The notes under the pieces: generated by a model
Databases searched by the model: none
Seen by the model: only the letters and a program-made list of their open reading frames with translations
What the model was told of the DNA's origin: nothing
Shown here: piece by piece, positions 10,177 through 20,903 of the stretch
Layout of the letters: each line of letters starts with the position of its first letter
Position numbering within the stretch: position 1 is the first letter of the stretch
Source: Phoronis australis
Taxonomy: Eukaryota > Phoronida > Phoronidae
DNA: 27,628 nt
Direction of reading: 5' to 3'
Assembly: GCA_002633005.1 (NCBI GenBank)
Contig: NMRA01000247.1
Location: 286,523 to 314,150, forward strand
Position numbers and translations under genes: made by a program

Positions 10177-10340
10177 AGTAGTAGCCCCCTGTACACTGAG
10201 TACACTGGGATATGTTGGGTAGTCCTGTATGGGGACTGAATGTTCCAGCAGGGCAAGGCTGCCACACGTATCCTGTCCCCTTGGGACAGTAGAGGCCAGC
10301 AGGACAGGGTTGAGGGTGAGAACCATTGGTGCAGTAATGC
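10131..10340 (-). CDS. Exon 10: GCC2/GCC3 modules
   Basis: This 210-bp exon follows acceptor CCCAAG (AG at 10341-10342) and ends at donor GTAGGT. It carries HYCTNGS, CPAGLYCPKG, QPCPAGTFSPHTG, CTQCTGGYYC and a terminal CDSG. It leaves in phase 2 and joins exon 11 perfectly. It enters with one base before the CAT codon, whereas the preceding exon (10689-10952) supplies one base, so the join is short of one base. A one-base deletion at the exon edge or a missing exon would explain this. The YVWQPCPAGTFS stretch resembles VVWQPCPTGTYS of exon 2. Confidence 0.8.
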
Positions 10341-10688
10341 CTTGGGAAAGACAAAAGTGATCACGTGAAAATTGGCTGTATAATGTGAAGAACACAAGAT
10401 GAAAAAAATTTGTTTGAATTCATTTAATTTGTCATACAAGCAGCACATTAAGAACATGGATTTGAATTACATCAGTCGATCAAGAATACAACAGAAGCAC
10501 TAAATAAATAAATCAGATATTGTCAAGCCATTTCGTGTATCTTCTTTTTTTGTCTAGTGACAATAAAAATTTAACAGATCTTAACAGTTACAAAGTTCAC
10601 TAAACTATAAAACAAACAATAAACTACTGCAAAAAAGCAGAAAGGATGCAACAGAGTAACTATGAAAATATTGCCCAACATTACGAAC
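10341..10688 (-). other. Intron between exons 10 and 9
   Basis: 348 bp, AT-rich, no cysteine-rich coding stretch on either strand. If an exon is needed here to mend the phase mismatch between exons 9 and 10, it is not present. Confidence 0.6.
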
Positions 10689-10952
10689 CTGGTGTACATT
10701 GAAGACATGAGATTGTGATCTCGGCATCAGTGAAGGTGCCAGGCTCACACAATACAGGTGCACCAGAGCCAGCCTTACAGTAGTGGCCGACAGGGCACTT
10801 GTTTCCAGTGACACCATCCGTTGGTGCAGCCACAAAAGCGTTACCACTACACTAATATCCTTCAGTGCAGTTACCCGATGGAAACGCGTTACCATAGTTG
10901 GCGCAGTACTTGCCCGGGTCACATGACGTACACTGGGCCTCAGACTGTAGTC
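10689..10952 (-). CDS. Exon 9: GCC2/GCC3 modules with an in-frame TAG
   Basis: This 264-bp exon follows acceptor TTACAG (AG at 10953-10954) and ends at donor GTTCGT. It enters in phase 1, joining exon 8 as NTG-LQSEAQC, and leaves in phase 1. It carries CTSCDPGKYC, PTDGVTGNKCPVGHYC, a CEPGTFTDAE segment and CLQCTPG. In the module CTEGY?C the expected tyrosine codon (TAC) is TAG at 10852-10854 (CTA on the plus strand). The frame is good on both sides of the stop, so this is a point nonsense change and not a shift. The donor GTTCGT is weaker than most others in the gene. Confidence 0.8.
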
Positions 10953-11370
10953 CTGTAAATGGATTATCATGAGTATAATCATAGAAAGTGAATAATATGT
11001 AATAAATATCAAGTCTGGGTATTCGGATAGGTCAAAAGGTTTTCAACACCAGTTAAACCATAAAGGATTATAGGCAAGATGGCGTATAGCACCATGCAGC
11101 ACCACCTTTAGACCAGTTCATACTTTAAGGTGGAACCCTTTGTTTTTGATCATTAATGCAGTGAGTTAACATTTCAAATTACACGTGATAAAACCATGAA
11201 CTGAATGGAGTTCATGGGAAAATTCACTAACTTAGCATAATTTCAAATCAATAATCTAGCATCCATTTATAAATACAGAAAAAAATTTCAAAGCATTATT
11301 GATATCACACCAATTTTTAATTCCACAGAACAGTTTGAATTTCAACTCCGATGTGCCTGAACCATCATAC
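10953..11370 (-). other. Intron between exons 9 and 8
   Basis: 418 bp bounded by GTATGA (11370 downward) and TTACAG. No other feature is seen. Confidence 0.65.
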
Positions 11371-11615
11371 CTGTGTTTGGTGTGTATGAGCCTGGTGGAC
11401 AGTCAGTGGTGTCGTTGGAGCCAGCTGGACAGTAATGGCAAGCACTATAGATGTCACTGGTGGTACCATCTGTCGGTCTGTTTGTCCATGCACCTTGTGT
11501 ACAGTAGTAGCCAGCCGCACAGCCACCAGATGGACTAGACAGACCCTCCTGGCCACAGTACTGACCTCCTGGGCAAGGTGTGCAATCAGATGCCTGCTTC
11601 AGTTGTGTACGGTCA
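11371..11615 (-). CDS. Exon 8: GCC2/GCC3 modules
   Basis: This 245-bp exon follows acceptor CTTTTAG (AG at 11616-11617) after a pyrimidine-rich tract, and ends at donor GTATGA. It enters in phase 2, joining exon 7 as NGTYS-DRTQ, and leaves in phase 1 into exon 9. It carries CTPCPGGQYC, CAAGYYCTQG, HYCPAGS, TDCPPGSY. The position that elsewhere reads GDxCPxGHYC here reads SDIYSACHYC, so one conserved cysteine is replaced by tyrosine and the CP pair is lost. That may be natural variation or early decay. Confidence 0.85.
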
Positions 11616-12209
11616 CTAAAAGAGAAAAAGGGGAAGGTTTTCAAAAGTTCATGAACAGTTTCCACTCACTCCCCTAGACCTCACAGCTAGGCCCCTTGAT
11701 GACTTTGTAAACATTTATTTGGATTGCTAACTTCGAATTATTTAAATCAACTTTTCAGTGAACATACCACACAAACAAAGGTGTACTAATAAATAAATGG
11801 TCAATTAAAAGTGGCATGTGGCATAACCTCACAATTTTTGGACAAAAATATTTACCAAAACTAGGCTTCTAACACTGTTGTAATGTCCACAGTTCCTCAC
11901 TAGTTGTACACCGTGGTTGATTTTTTCTTAGAAACCGACTAAAAATGATTAGGTTGTACAAAATTAAGGAATTAGGATAGTCTATGCTAATTCAAGAACT
12001 ACTTATCTTTTCCTTTAAAAATTAAATGACCAAGAAGAAATTAAATAACCAATCAATCAATCAATCAGATATAACTCAAATGTTAGTACTGGGAATTGAT
12101 CAGTCTCAGAATAGCCACATGAAGATGAACTGTTGCCTTTAAATAATTTTTGCAAAAGGTTTGATTTTAGTTTAAATTCTAGAGCGAGTTATGTACATTA
12201 CATTCTCAC
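11616..12209 (-). other. Intron between exons 8 and 7
   Basis: 594 bp with donor GTGAGA (12209 downward) and acceptor CTTTTAG. It holds a short AATC tandem repeat (12050-12067) and nothing else that I can name. Confidence 0.65.
12050..12067. repeat. (AATC)n microsatellite
   Basis: About four and a half tandem copies of a four-base unit lie in an intron. Confidence 0.8.
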
Positions 12210-12376
12210 CTATAAGTTCCATTAGGACAGCCAAACTCCAGTGCATACTTGGTACCATTGAGACAGTAGTGGCCCACAGGACACGGCTGAGGGTTTTGAA
12301 CGCCATGAGAGCAGACGGTGTGGTTCTGTATGGAGGCATCACAATAGTAACCCTCAGGGCATTCTTTACAATCCAG
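12210..12376 (-). CDS. Exon 7: GCC2/GCC3 modules
   Basis: This 167-bp exon follows acceptor CTTTTAG (AG at 12377-12378) and ends at donor GTGAGA. It enters in phase 0, joining exon 6 as EFVQ-LDCKEC, and leaves in phase 2 into exon 8. It carries CKECPEGYYC, a CSHGVQNPQPCPVGHYC segment and FGCPNGTY. The frame is intact. It is the only exon here with a phase-0 start. Confidence 0.85.
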
Positions 12377-12470
12377 CTAAAAGTGATACATTGCCATGTT
12401 AATGAGTGTATGTTAATGTATTCTTCACAGGAAATATTTACTTGTGGACCACAAACACAAGTCTAAGAAA

Positions 12471-12512
12471 TACATCAATACATCAATACATCAATACACA
12501 AATAAATAAATA
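12471..12512. repeat. (ACATCAAT)n then (AAAT)n simple repeats
   Basis: About three and a half copies of an eight-base unit are followed directly by an AAAT run, in the intron near exon 7. Confidence 0.85.
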
Positions 12513-13576
12513 AGAGGAGATCAATTACAGAGATGCATTTGATGTTTCTTAAACAATTCAAATTTCTACTGGAAAATAGACAACAGGGATATTAACAAGA
12601 ACCGTCAGAAATTATCTATCAAAACCAAATATCAAATTAAAACAGTTTACTTCCTAAAGTTATATCAAATTTTCAAAGACTGTTGAATTAATTGTGTAGG
12701 TAGAAATGCGACATAACAGAAATACAGTCTCAATAAATATTTTAAATGATACAAGAGATTCTTCCAAAAATAAATTTGAATATCTTTAATATGTCATTAA
12801 CACATCACCAATACCCATAGTTATAAGGCCCTCAGTGCATGCGTCACATTTTTTAACAAAGCATGGATTTAATGCCAATTTAAAGCTAATTTCCCAAGAC
12901 CAAGCTGTAAATACAATTCTAGTAACTTGAAATTTAAGAAAAAATGCAATTACTATGTCATTTCATGTCATTTCTGAGGAGTCGTGTGTACTTTTAAGGT
13001 GATAAACCTACCTCACTTAAAAACACAGTTTGGCCTTACTCTTGATTTAGACATTTGACTGTTAAAAACATGCCTCAACCTACTCCTTACTATGATTAGA
13101 AAGATTTCTGGGTTTTAGAAAGAACTGACAGTTCAATATTGCTCAAAACCAGGATTAATAAGTTGGATTGACCATGGCATTTAATATATGGTGTCCAGTG
13201 TGGTCAGATCTTCCTCAGCATAGAGTAGGGAACTATTTCAAACCAACTTTATAATTAGTGAATACTTTAAATCAGAAGTTTGCATTTTTTTACAAATGGC
13301 AGCTTTAACAAGTAAACACAATAGTGCAGCCCATCACCAGTGTCACAGTGCATAACAATGAGAAGTGACCAGTTGACCAATTTACCAGTTGACCACAGTG
13401 CAGCAAGAAGCAGGTGATTAACAAATGAAACATAGTGATTGGTTTGCTTGACTTACTATGCTAGTCTGTGAAGCAAAACAGATAAGTTTCAGAAATTATA
13501 TTACATTAAACCAGCTAAATAATACCTAATGATATTTGATAAACAGTGTCATACAAAAACATTATGCCAGAAAATA

Positions 13577-13612
13577 CAAACACCAAGTACCAAACACCAA
13601 GTACCAAACACC
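13577..13612. repeat. 14-bp tandem repeat, about 2.5 copies
   Basis: The unit CAAACACCAAGTAC is repeated head to tail in an intron. Confidence 0.8.
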
Positions 13613-14281
13613 ACCAGAGATATCCTCTTTATGAAAACTGAATGACATCAAAACTGTGCCAAACAATGCTGTTATGAAAAGCCAATTTTACAAGTTTTGG
13701 AACTTCATAATAATCACAGAACAGGCAATCCTTAGCATCAAGATCGATTTCCTTTACTAGACCTCTCTGGCAACACACTTTACTGAATATTTAAATCTAC
13801 CACACAGATGACACACTCTAATCTAGACTGACAAGCCGGAGCTCTTCATGTTGGATGAACACAAAATATCAACTGACAACAGAATCAAGGATTGCAATCC
13901 AAACAGAACTTTTATGTGGTTTCCACTCTCAGTAAGTAGCTGCTGCCTTCAAATGTGCCAGACGCAGTTCTAATTACCATAATTATAATGCCCAATTATG
14001 TAATTTGAACAAAACCATCCATGTCAAACATAAGACCATCAGAGGTAGCCTCTGTTTCAAGAAGGACAAAAACTAATTCCAAATGAATCAGTACACCTCA
14101 GCTGGTACCTAAAATGGCTGACTTTTGCCAGTTAAATGTACACCCCTATATAATTTTGCCAATTAAATGCGAGGCTGAAAAAAGAACAAGACCGGGCTAC
14201 ACTCTTGAGTGCTGCATGGTTAGCAGTTGCTATACAGTCCATCTGTAACTTGGTAAGTGCTCCAGGCTGTCAGCTTAATTT

Positions 14282-14323
14282 CAACAACAACAACTACAAC
14301 AGCAACAGCAACAGCAACAGCAA

Positions 14324-14354
<31 letters not shown>

Positions 14355-14356
14355 AA
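14282..14356. repeat. (CAA/CAG)n microsatellite
   Basis: About 25 CAA, CAG and one CTA triplets in a row on the plus strand (CAR repeats). It lies inside an intron of the minus-strand gene, so it is not likely to be translated. Confidence 0.9.
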
Positions 14357-15206
14357 TGCCCCCCACTGATGTGTGACTCCATTGTCCAACAATATTTGTC
14401 AATGAAACAACACAGGTCACCTACTTCCCAACCACATCCAATGCATGAACAAGTGACATGACCCACAGGTTAACCCTTTCCTTATTTATCCCAGAGTTGT
14501 TCATGCAAGGAAACTGTGTTGACCTTTTCAAAGTTCAACACATGAAAGGGACATAATCAGTTTTACAACAGTATCAAAGAACACATTTTGGTATTAATGT
14601 TGGATAGCATAGACTTTGCGAAGTTATTACTTTTGACCAGAGCCAGGAAGCTACAAAATTTCTTGTTTTGGTAATTTTATTATGAATCACCACTTTTTGC
14701 CGTTGTTTGCCAACTATTCGCTGAAATCAAGGCCATACTAGTTGAACACACTTTCCTCAGCCAATAAATGAGCCAGTAATACATTGGGCTGCAATAAGTG
14801 AAGTTGTGAAATTTATCACCGGGATTGTCTCAAAAACCCTTTTCTCACTGATGATGTCACTTTAAATGGGCTAGATGAGCTACTAGACAAGTTGTCATAC
14901 ACAAACATGGAACACCTTCAATGAATTAAGGAAAATCCAAGGCACAGTTTCATGAAAGTTAAAGTCTCGCGCTCAATAGTTGGCATGATGTCACCAGCAT
15001 TGTTCAACAGGCGCAACATTACATGTGACAGAATGACAGCTTTGTTATTTTGGTTAATTTAAGACTTAAATAAGCTAAGACTTAAATCATAGTTTCATGA
15101 AATGGAGCCCAGTAGATGACAGGGAACCAACCGCTTCTCTCAGTGAATTCATCTCCTTTGCCCATGCCAAGCTATATGTAAAATTCACAACCTTCACATA
15201 ACTCAC

Positions 15207-15376
15207 CTGTACAAATTCATCTTGGTAAGTGCCAGACAGACAGGCTATCTGTGTGGGAGTCCCTATAGGGCAGTAGTGTCCAGGGGTACACTGATAGTCA
15301 GCAGGGGCACTGACATTCTGACCTTCTGGACACAGGCCAGACCACTGTGTTAGCCCAGATAGTTGGCAGTAGGATC
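15207..15376 (-). CDS. Exon 6: GCC2/GCC3 modules
   Basis: This 170-bp exon follows acceptor ATGTAG (AG at 15377-15378) and ends at a consensus donor GTGAGT. It enters in phase 1, joining exon 5 as CTTG-SYCQLSG, and leaves in phase 0 into exon 7. It carries SYCQLSGL, LCPEGQNVSAPADYQC, CTPGHYCPIGT and CLSGTYQDE. The PTDGxTGD spacer found in other modules is replaced by a shorter, divergent one. The frame is intact. Confidence 0.85.
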
Positions 15377-16387
15377 CTACATAAAATTGATGTGGTCTGG
15401 TTAATCAAGTGACTGAGTAACTTATACTTGGAAGTGAAATAGTGCAAATTGGAACAGGTGAGCTACTAGGGGTCACAATTACTTTCATGTTGTACAAGAG
15501 TCTGACATTTCAATTCTTACCGGTCATTTAAAATGCCACAGAGGGACTGCCAAATAGTCTTGAAATTTTTGTCATATCAAGCACTAGTCAGAATTCTACC
15601 TACCCATTTTGGAGCCTAAGCGTAGACATATAATTAGACATAGTTAGAGCCATACAAAATGAGTCCAGAAAATTGGCAACAAATTAAATAAAAAATCACT
15701 TCTTTATGAATCCACCTTAACTCAAAAAGTTTCTTTTAAATTCTTTCAGTGGTTTTAGAAATTTTCAGTGAAACAGAAAATTAATACTGAAAACTGATTA
15801 GCTGTCACTGAGTAAGAAGCCAAAACAATGTTTCTGATTTTACCTTTACCAAAATAAAGATTCCCCAATTTTCTTGGAGAGATATTTTCATGATTAATAA
15901 CTTGTTCCCTATACGTCTCTACAGCTGGGCTACCCAACCCCAGCCATATGTAGAAGCTAAACTGTATCAATGACTAATCCAAGGCCTAAAATACCTTCGT
16001 CCAGTTGTGACATGACTTTGAGACTTGAGCAGAACTGGCTGGTCATTATCATTTCGACCAGGTCCAGTTCAGTTGCTTGTCGGATTTAGCTTCAGTCGCC
16101 AAGGCAGTATGGTGATGTCAGGAATTTCAGGTAAATTAATTAAACCAATTTCAATTCAAACAGAGGATATGAGTGCTGTAGAATTGTTTCAGAACAGTAA
16201 ATGCGCCAACAAAGAAAGTTTCAACACCAGAACATGGTTGATAGCGACTTAAGAATTCTCAATCATTTTGATAGACAGATCAATGTGAGCTTGCATTTTG
16301 TATTTGTTTACAATAATCATATCTTACATTAATAATAATAATAATAATTGTAATGATAATAATCAACACATGATTGTAATCACAAAC
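15377..16387 (-). other. Intron between exons 6 and 5
   Basis: 1.0 kb bounded by donor GTTTGT (16387 downward) and acceptor ATGTAG. It contains a short (AAT)n run at 16330-16349. Short frames on both strands lack cysteine modules or other recognisable domains. Confidence 0.65.
16330..16349. repeat. (AAT)n microsatellite
   Basis: Six to seven AAT triplets, followed by an imperfect AAT-rich tail. Confidence 0.8.
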
Positions 16388-16623
16388 CTGTAGTGCAGAG
16401 TTGGCAGTCTCCAAATGCCACGTTGCCTGTGGCGTTTGAGAAGTAACCTGCAGGACATAGCTCAGGTTTGCCAGTGCCTTGTGGACAGTAGTGACCTCTG
16501 GTGCACTTGTCTCCAGTGGTGCTATCTGTTGGTCTTGCAGTCAATGCACCCAATGTGCAGTAATAGCCCTGGTCACAAGGTCCAGAGACCTTGGCTAGGC
16601 CATATGTCTCGCAGTAAGATCGG
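16388..16623 (-). CDS. Exon 5: GCC2/GCC3 modules, 5' edge out of phase
   Basis: The exon carries SYCETYGLAKVSG, CDQGYYCTLGA, RPTDSTTGDKCTRGHYCPQG, LCPAGYFSNATG and CQLCTTG, and leaves in phase 1 into exon 6. The only nearby acceptor (AG at 16624-16625) is followed by two C bases before GATCTTACTGC. The next exon starts GATCCTACTGC directly after its AG, and exon 4 ends with a lone G. The join would be perfect (CTTG-SYC) if those two C bases were absent. As read, the join is out of phase, either through a 2-bp insertion at the acceptor or because a small exon between 16624 and 19835 is missing. Confidence 0.8.
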
Positions 16624-17636
16624 CTGTCATGAAGAAAATTTAATTACTCAAACGTAACCTCACAGCACGTCTCATCTGCAAGCTTTCAGTGTATAAAGTT
16701 GTCAGGTGTAGCATAATCTAAACCATTCCAACTTATACCCTGTGTAACATTGATAAAACAAATTGCAACGAAATCTTGTGAAAAATTTCCCTCACTACAT
16801 CAAAGCAGCACTGTGGAAAACCATTTATTTTGAAAATGTTTTATGAGAACACTATTTAACATGGCTTAACACTTCTAAATAGCATGTCACCTCACAGTCG
16901 TGATGACACTCATTAGATACAATATTTGGCATTTTCCGTACGACGATATATCTATATATAGGTATAGCTAGAGAGACACTTTTTTTGGTGCCAACTGGGA
17001 CCTTCCTCAGAATTTTAAGGTACTGGACATGTTTTTTCAATAGCCTAAAACCATAAAGGCGTATGCAGTGAAGATTTCTTTCATTCACTGTGACTATTCA
17101 GCACTAACTTAATTAATTGATGCAAAAATTGGTTATCTGTTGAAAAAATACAGATTTTATCTGACCTTGTCCGCATTACAAAGTCTTTCTTTACTTAAAG
17201 TTGAGATGGAATGAGTTACCCTAAAGGGCTTAGTTGACACATACTTCATCCTAACACAATGTGCGATTTTAGTTCTAGTCTAACTGAGAAATTCAGCCAA
17301 CGAGCGAGTGGCCTTCAGGTCGGATTCTTGGTTCGAAATGTGGAAATTCGAAAATTTAAGACGTATTTTGAGTACATTGAACGGAAGATGAGATGGAGAC
17401 AATTGACAAGATATCAGTGCCTATCCACAAAGCCTTGGAGTTTGATGGGAAAGCCTATGCATTTAAATTTATTCAAAAATACAGAAAACATGCCAAAAAC
17501 TTTGCAAAAACTCTACTAATATGAGACAAACTTGGTATCAAATGAGCGTAGTTGTGATTGTCCTTCTAATGACAGTGCATATCTATTGACTTGCTTTATT
17601 TAGCATGCAAGCAAACAAGACAAAGTATTTCAACAT
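16624..17636 (-). other. Intron sequence, left of the inverted-repeat element
   Basis: AT-rich sequence without recognisable genes. A short TATATCTATATATAGG stretch lies at 16944-16960. The plus-strand frame at 17259-17519 has no recognisable domain. Confidence 0.5.
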
Positions 17637-19070
17637 CACGGGTGATAAACAACATGACCGCCGGTCCTCCAAATCGGACCGACTCACCCAAAACAGGACT
17701 GACGTACCCAAAAACATGACTGCTCCACCACAAAATAGGACTGACGCACCTAAAAACATGACCGCCCCACCACAAAACAGGACTGCCGGGGACTGAGTAG
17801 TTAAGGCCTTTGTGTGATACTGCGGGCTATGACGTAACCGGTCATATAGCTGTGTAAAGACTATCGCCAAAATAAAGCTTGACAGCTTTGCGTTATTGAG
17901 CTCCATTACATCCCCGAAATTTCCCACAGCCCAGGTAGTTCTGCTCGTCACCTCGTCGTGAAACTTACATCAACATGTAGTAGAGCGCGCGACTGACGCA
18001 AGCGCATGCAAAATCTAGGCGTCAATCAACACTCACCTTACAGTTTGCAACTGCTTGAGTGAAAAACAATCTAATGAACTGTTGTAACAATAAGTCTGTC
18101 GCCCTTGTGACATGTGCACGCGCCATTTCCTCAGAAAAATTTTGCGACATCTTTCGAAAGATGATGACAACTTGGCAGCAACAAGATTTGTTATGAAATT
18201 CGGTTTGCTGGTATCAAAATACTAAAAACTTATAAGGAAATGAAACCAGTTTCGATAATTCTTTGTGCCAGATACGCAACCTTGTAGAAGAACAGTTGAC
18301 TGAACAATCAGGGGAAAAGGAACCGGCCAATGTAAGCCAACTTAAGAGAACGCAGAATAACGACAGAACAACAATTTTTCTCAAGCGCCGATGAAATAAT
18401 TTAATTTACTCAAGGAAGAGTGTCGTTAATAACACAAATTCGCCGGGTGAAGATTTTACATGTTCAGTTTTTTTACCCACATCGGCGCAAAGCTGTATAT
18501 TTAGTATAAAGCTTTGCCACACAAAGGCAGCTAGTATGATGATGCTTCACCCGACAACGCCCGTTTTTTTACTTGACTAACTTTAAACGTCAAATTAGAG
18601 AAAATGATTTTCATTTTGTTCTAAAACTTACACATTGGATAAAATCATAATCATTTAGCTCAAAAGCGTACAACGAGGTTGTTTTGTGTTAGATTTATTA
18701 AATGTTGACCTTTCAACTGTTTATAAGTTACATACCGCAGCTGGTAACCTGGTGATGAGTAAAACTCAAAAGCGCCGCGTATTACAAAGCAAAGTGTCCT
18801 CTGTTGCTCACAAAAGATTTCGGTGGATTAATCGGCACAAGACCTGCATATGCATACGTATATAGCACCATTGTATGATCTGTGTAGGCCTAACGGTAAT
18901 AAATCTTAGCCTGTTTGTCATTGCAGTTTTAGTCCCTGGCGGTCCTGTTTTGTGGTGGGGCGGTCATGTTTTTAGGTGCGTCAGTCCCATAAAGTTCTGG
19001 TGCGGCAGTCCCATTTGATCCCCGGAGGTCCTGTTTAGAGGATGGGTGGTCATATTGTTTCTCACCCGTG
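17637..19070. mobile_element. Non-autonomous DNA transposon (1434 bp), CAC ends, about 140-160-bp inverted repeats, 5-bp target duplication
   Basis: The left end begins CACGGGTGATAAACAACATG and the right end, read on the minus strand, begins CACGGGTGAGAAACAATATG. Inverted similarity continues inward to about 17794 and 18931. It includes an almost identical block with GACGCACCTAAAAACATGAC and CCGCCCCACCACAAAACAGG. The sequence AACAT flanks both ends directly (17632-17636 and 19071-19075). Inside the left arm a 42-bp unit occurs about twice. The interior has no recognisable transposase. CAC ends with a 5-bp duplication are features of the Transib/RAG transposase group, but the sequence alone does not prove membership. 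The element lies in the intron between exons 5 and 4. Confidence 0.8.
17686..17780 (+). repeat. 42-bp tandem units within the transposon arm
   Basis: The unit, with landmarks AGGACTGACG, AAAAACATGAC and CCACCACAAAA, is repeated in tandem about 2.2 times, with one base in eight or so changed. A rearranged version lies in the opposite arm (about 18931-19060). It happens to read as a 14-residue repeat in one frame, but the surroundings make it a transposon sub-repeat and not a gene. Confidence 0.75.
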
Positions 19071-19835
19071 AACATGTCGTCTAAAATATTTCATGACGTT
19101 TTGAGTAGCAATTTTACAAATTTGCTTGTTAGTGAACACTTCAGTCTACAAATACGATAATTGAAAAAATGAAAAGGCTGCAAATTAATGAATGTACACA
19201 ACAGAGTTGTGATCAGCCTTAATGGACATTTTCAACAATGAAATGTTGACATATTAGCTTTTCTTAAATCGCAATACTTCTGGACCAAATAAACAAGTTG
19301 CTTGAGACAACATCAATTGATTTCAATTACGTGGCAAATTTGTATCTGGATATTAAAAGCTTTAAAACAATGATTTCTCTTCAGCCCTGAATGAACTCAA
19401 ATTAAATTTTCCATGCTAAATTCATAGTCTATGGCCTAGGAAAGAGTATTTCAAGATTTTTTAATTTTCCTTCAAACAAAGAAAACATGAAGACTTGGGA
19501 TGTTTTTAAAGAGGCGCTTCGATGGCTGATATGTGTTATATGAGGGTAAAGCAATCATCTGAGACACTAATCTGCATGTAAAGTCCCTAGAATAATTAAA
19601 CATGAAGTCTACTTTCCATTTTTCACAAAAAATGGCCACCACGTCATGTTGTAAGACACGAGTTCAGATTTTTTTCAGGCATTGAGAATTCATAAACTAT
19701 ATAACTTGATGAGTCCAAAGATAATGGTTAATTTAATAAGTTCTTTGATGAAAAGGAAGACGACTTCACAAAAGATGACAAATCAAAAAGATATCACTGC
19801 TAAGATATTAAACCCAAATATCACTGTTTTATTAC
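19071..19835 (-). other. Intron sequence
   Basis: AT-rich, with no gene or repeat that I can support. The plus-strand frame at 19682-19891 runs into the antisense of exon 4. Confidence 0.55.
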
Positions 19836-20105
19836 CTGTAGTACAGGGTACAGGCTCATTGGATCCTTCTGGGCAGTATTGTCCGGGCTGACACTGCCCC
19901 CCAGTGGCATTCACTGAACAGTAGCAGTTATTTGTGACCGATGCATTAGAATATGTGATGTTGCCAATATCAGTGGGTTGTGCAGCCCAGGCACCACGCA
20001 CACAGTACCAGCCTTCAGCACACGGGCCAGTAGGATTGGTGAGGCCAGGCGTGGCGCAGTAATAGCCAGGTGGACAGAGCATGCAGTCAGAGCTACTCTA
20101 TTTTC
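19836..20105 (-). CDS. Exon 4: GCC2/GCC3 modules with an in-frame TAG
   Basis: This 270-bp exon follows acceptor TTGCAG (AG at 20106-20107) and ends at donor GTAATA. It enters in phase 1, completing the glycine of exon 3 (NNVTG), and leaves in phase 1. It carries CMLCPPGYYC, GLTNPTGPCAEGWYC, an unusual CYCSVNATGGQC stretch, CQPGQYCPEGS and PVPCTTG. The third codon is TAG (20098-20100), followed at once by SSSDCMLC in the same frame. An acceptor further inside (after AATAG or AGTAG) would avoid the stop but break phase with exon 3. So either a nonsense change or a shifted acceptor must be assumed. Confidence 0.8.
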
Positions 20106-20581
20106 CTGCAAGTGCAAGTTCAAAAGCATTCTCACAAATGCCGCAGAGCTCTCTTAAGATAAAGATAATTATGCAGTCAGTCAACATACCTCACCTGAGG
20201 CAACAAATTGCAGTGTTCAATTATGAGATTATCACGAGCATGCACACTGGAACCAAAAGAAGGTTGATACACTTTGAAGCTTTTTTCCCAGGAAAAGTCA
20301 AAATGTGCTAGCACTTTCAATGTTTCTCCACTGACAAGTAAAACATCTATTAATGTAACAACTACTGCATAATATAAGCACGCATCACAGCAAGTGTTAA
20401 CATACTTACAAATTCTTTAACAATTAATACCATGTTGGACAAAATGTTAAAATTACATTTTACAAACGAAATGACAATCCTTCAAGGCATTTAGGAGATA
20501 TTGAGGTGAAAGCTGAATGTCTGCCCAGACTGAGATCATAGCAATACGCACCATAGAGCTTAGAAAGCACACCATACTAAC
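20106..20581 (-). other. Intron between exons 4 and 3
   Basis: 476 bp between donor GTTAGT (20581 downward) and acceptor TTGCAG. No other feature is seen. Confidence 0.65.
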
Positions 20582-20903
20582 CTGTCACATTGTTGAAGTA
20601 ACCTTTATCACAAAGGACCTCGTTTCCTTACTTAGTCCCCAGAGGGCAGTAGTGTCCAGTGAAACACGAGGTGCCTGAAAAATCAGTGGCAGGAGTTCTC
20701 CAGGCAGTAGTATCCAGTGGGACAGGTGATGCACTCGGCAAGACCTGTTGATGGGTTGTAGGTACCTGCTGGACATCCCAAGGGATACGATGTTCCATTT
20801 GGACAGTAGTGACCAATTGGACAGGGTCCTCTCGTAGAGTCCAGTGTGGGATTATTGGGTGCACCAGGACCCTCAAGACAGTAGAAGTCGCCCCAGCATG
20901 GAC
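20582..20903 (-). CDS. Exon 3: GCC2/GCC3 modules with frameshift and TAA
   Basis: The exon follows acceptor TTGCAG (AG at 20904-20905) and ends at donor GTTAGT. It enters in phase 1 and joins exon 2 cleanly as EPTG-PCWGDFYC. The first part reads CWGDFYCLEG, TRGPCPIGHYCPNGTS, CPAGTYNPSTG, CITCPTGYYC. The frame then ends at TGA (20683-20685). The homologous reading resumes in another frame as SGTSCFTGHYCPLG, meets a TAA at 20628-20630, and continues with CDKGYFNNVTG to the donor. The total length is one base off a clean phase 1-to-1 exon, which fits a single 1-bp insertion (or 2-bp deletion) near 20695-20700. Confidence 0.8.

Larger units (their letters stand above)
12377..15206 (-). other. Large intron between exons 7 and 6
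   Basis: 2.8 kb of AT-rich sequence from donor GTGAGT (15206 downward) to acceptor CTTTTAG. Apart from the simple repeats listed separately I see no gene, transposon end or RNA. The poly-Cys or poly-Val frames near 14220-14466 are products of the CAA/CAG microsatellite. Confidence 0.65.

Noticed and set aside
14220-14466. Poly-valine or poly-cysteine open frames on the minus strand
   Set aside because: They are readings of the CAA/CAG microsatellite inside an intron.
17605-17796. Plus-strand frame with a 14-residue repeat (QNRTDxPKNMTAPP type)
   Set aside because: The repeat is the 42-bp sub-repeat of a transposon arm; a related block is found inverted in the other arm, so translation is accidental.
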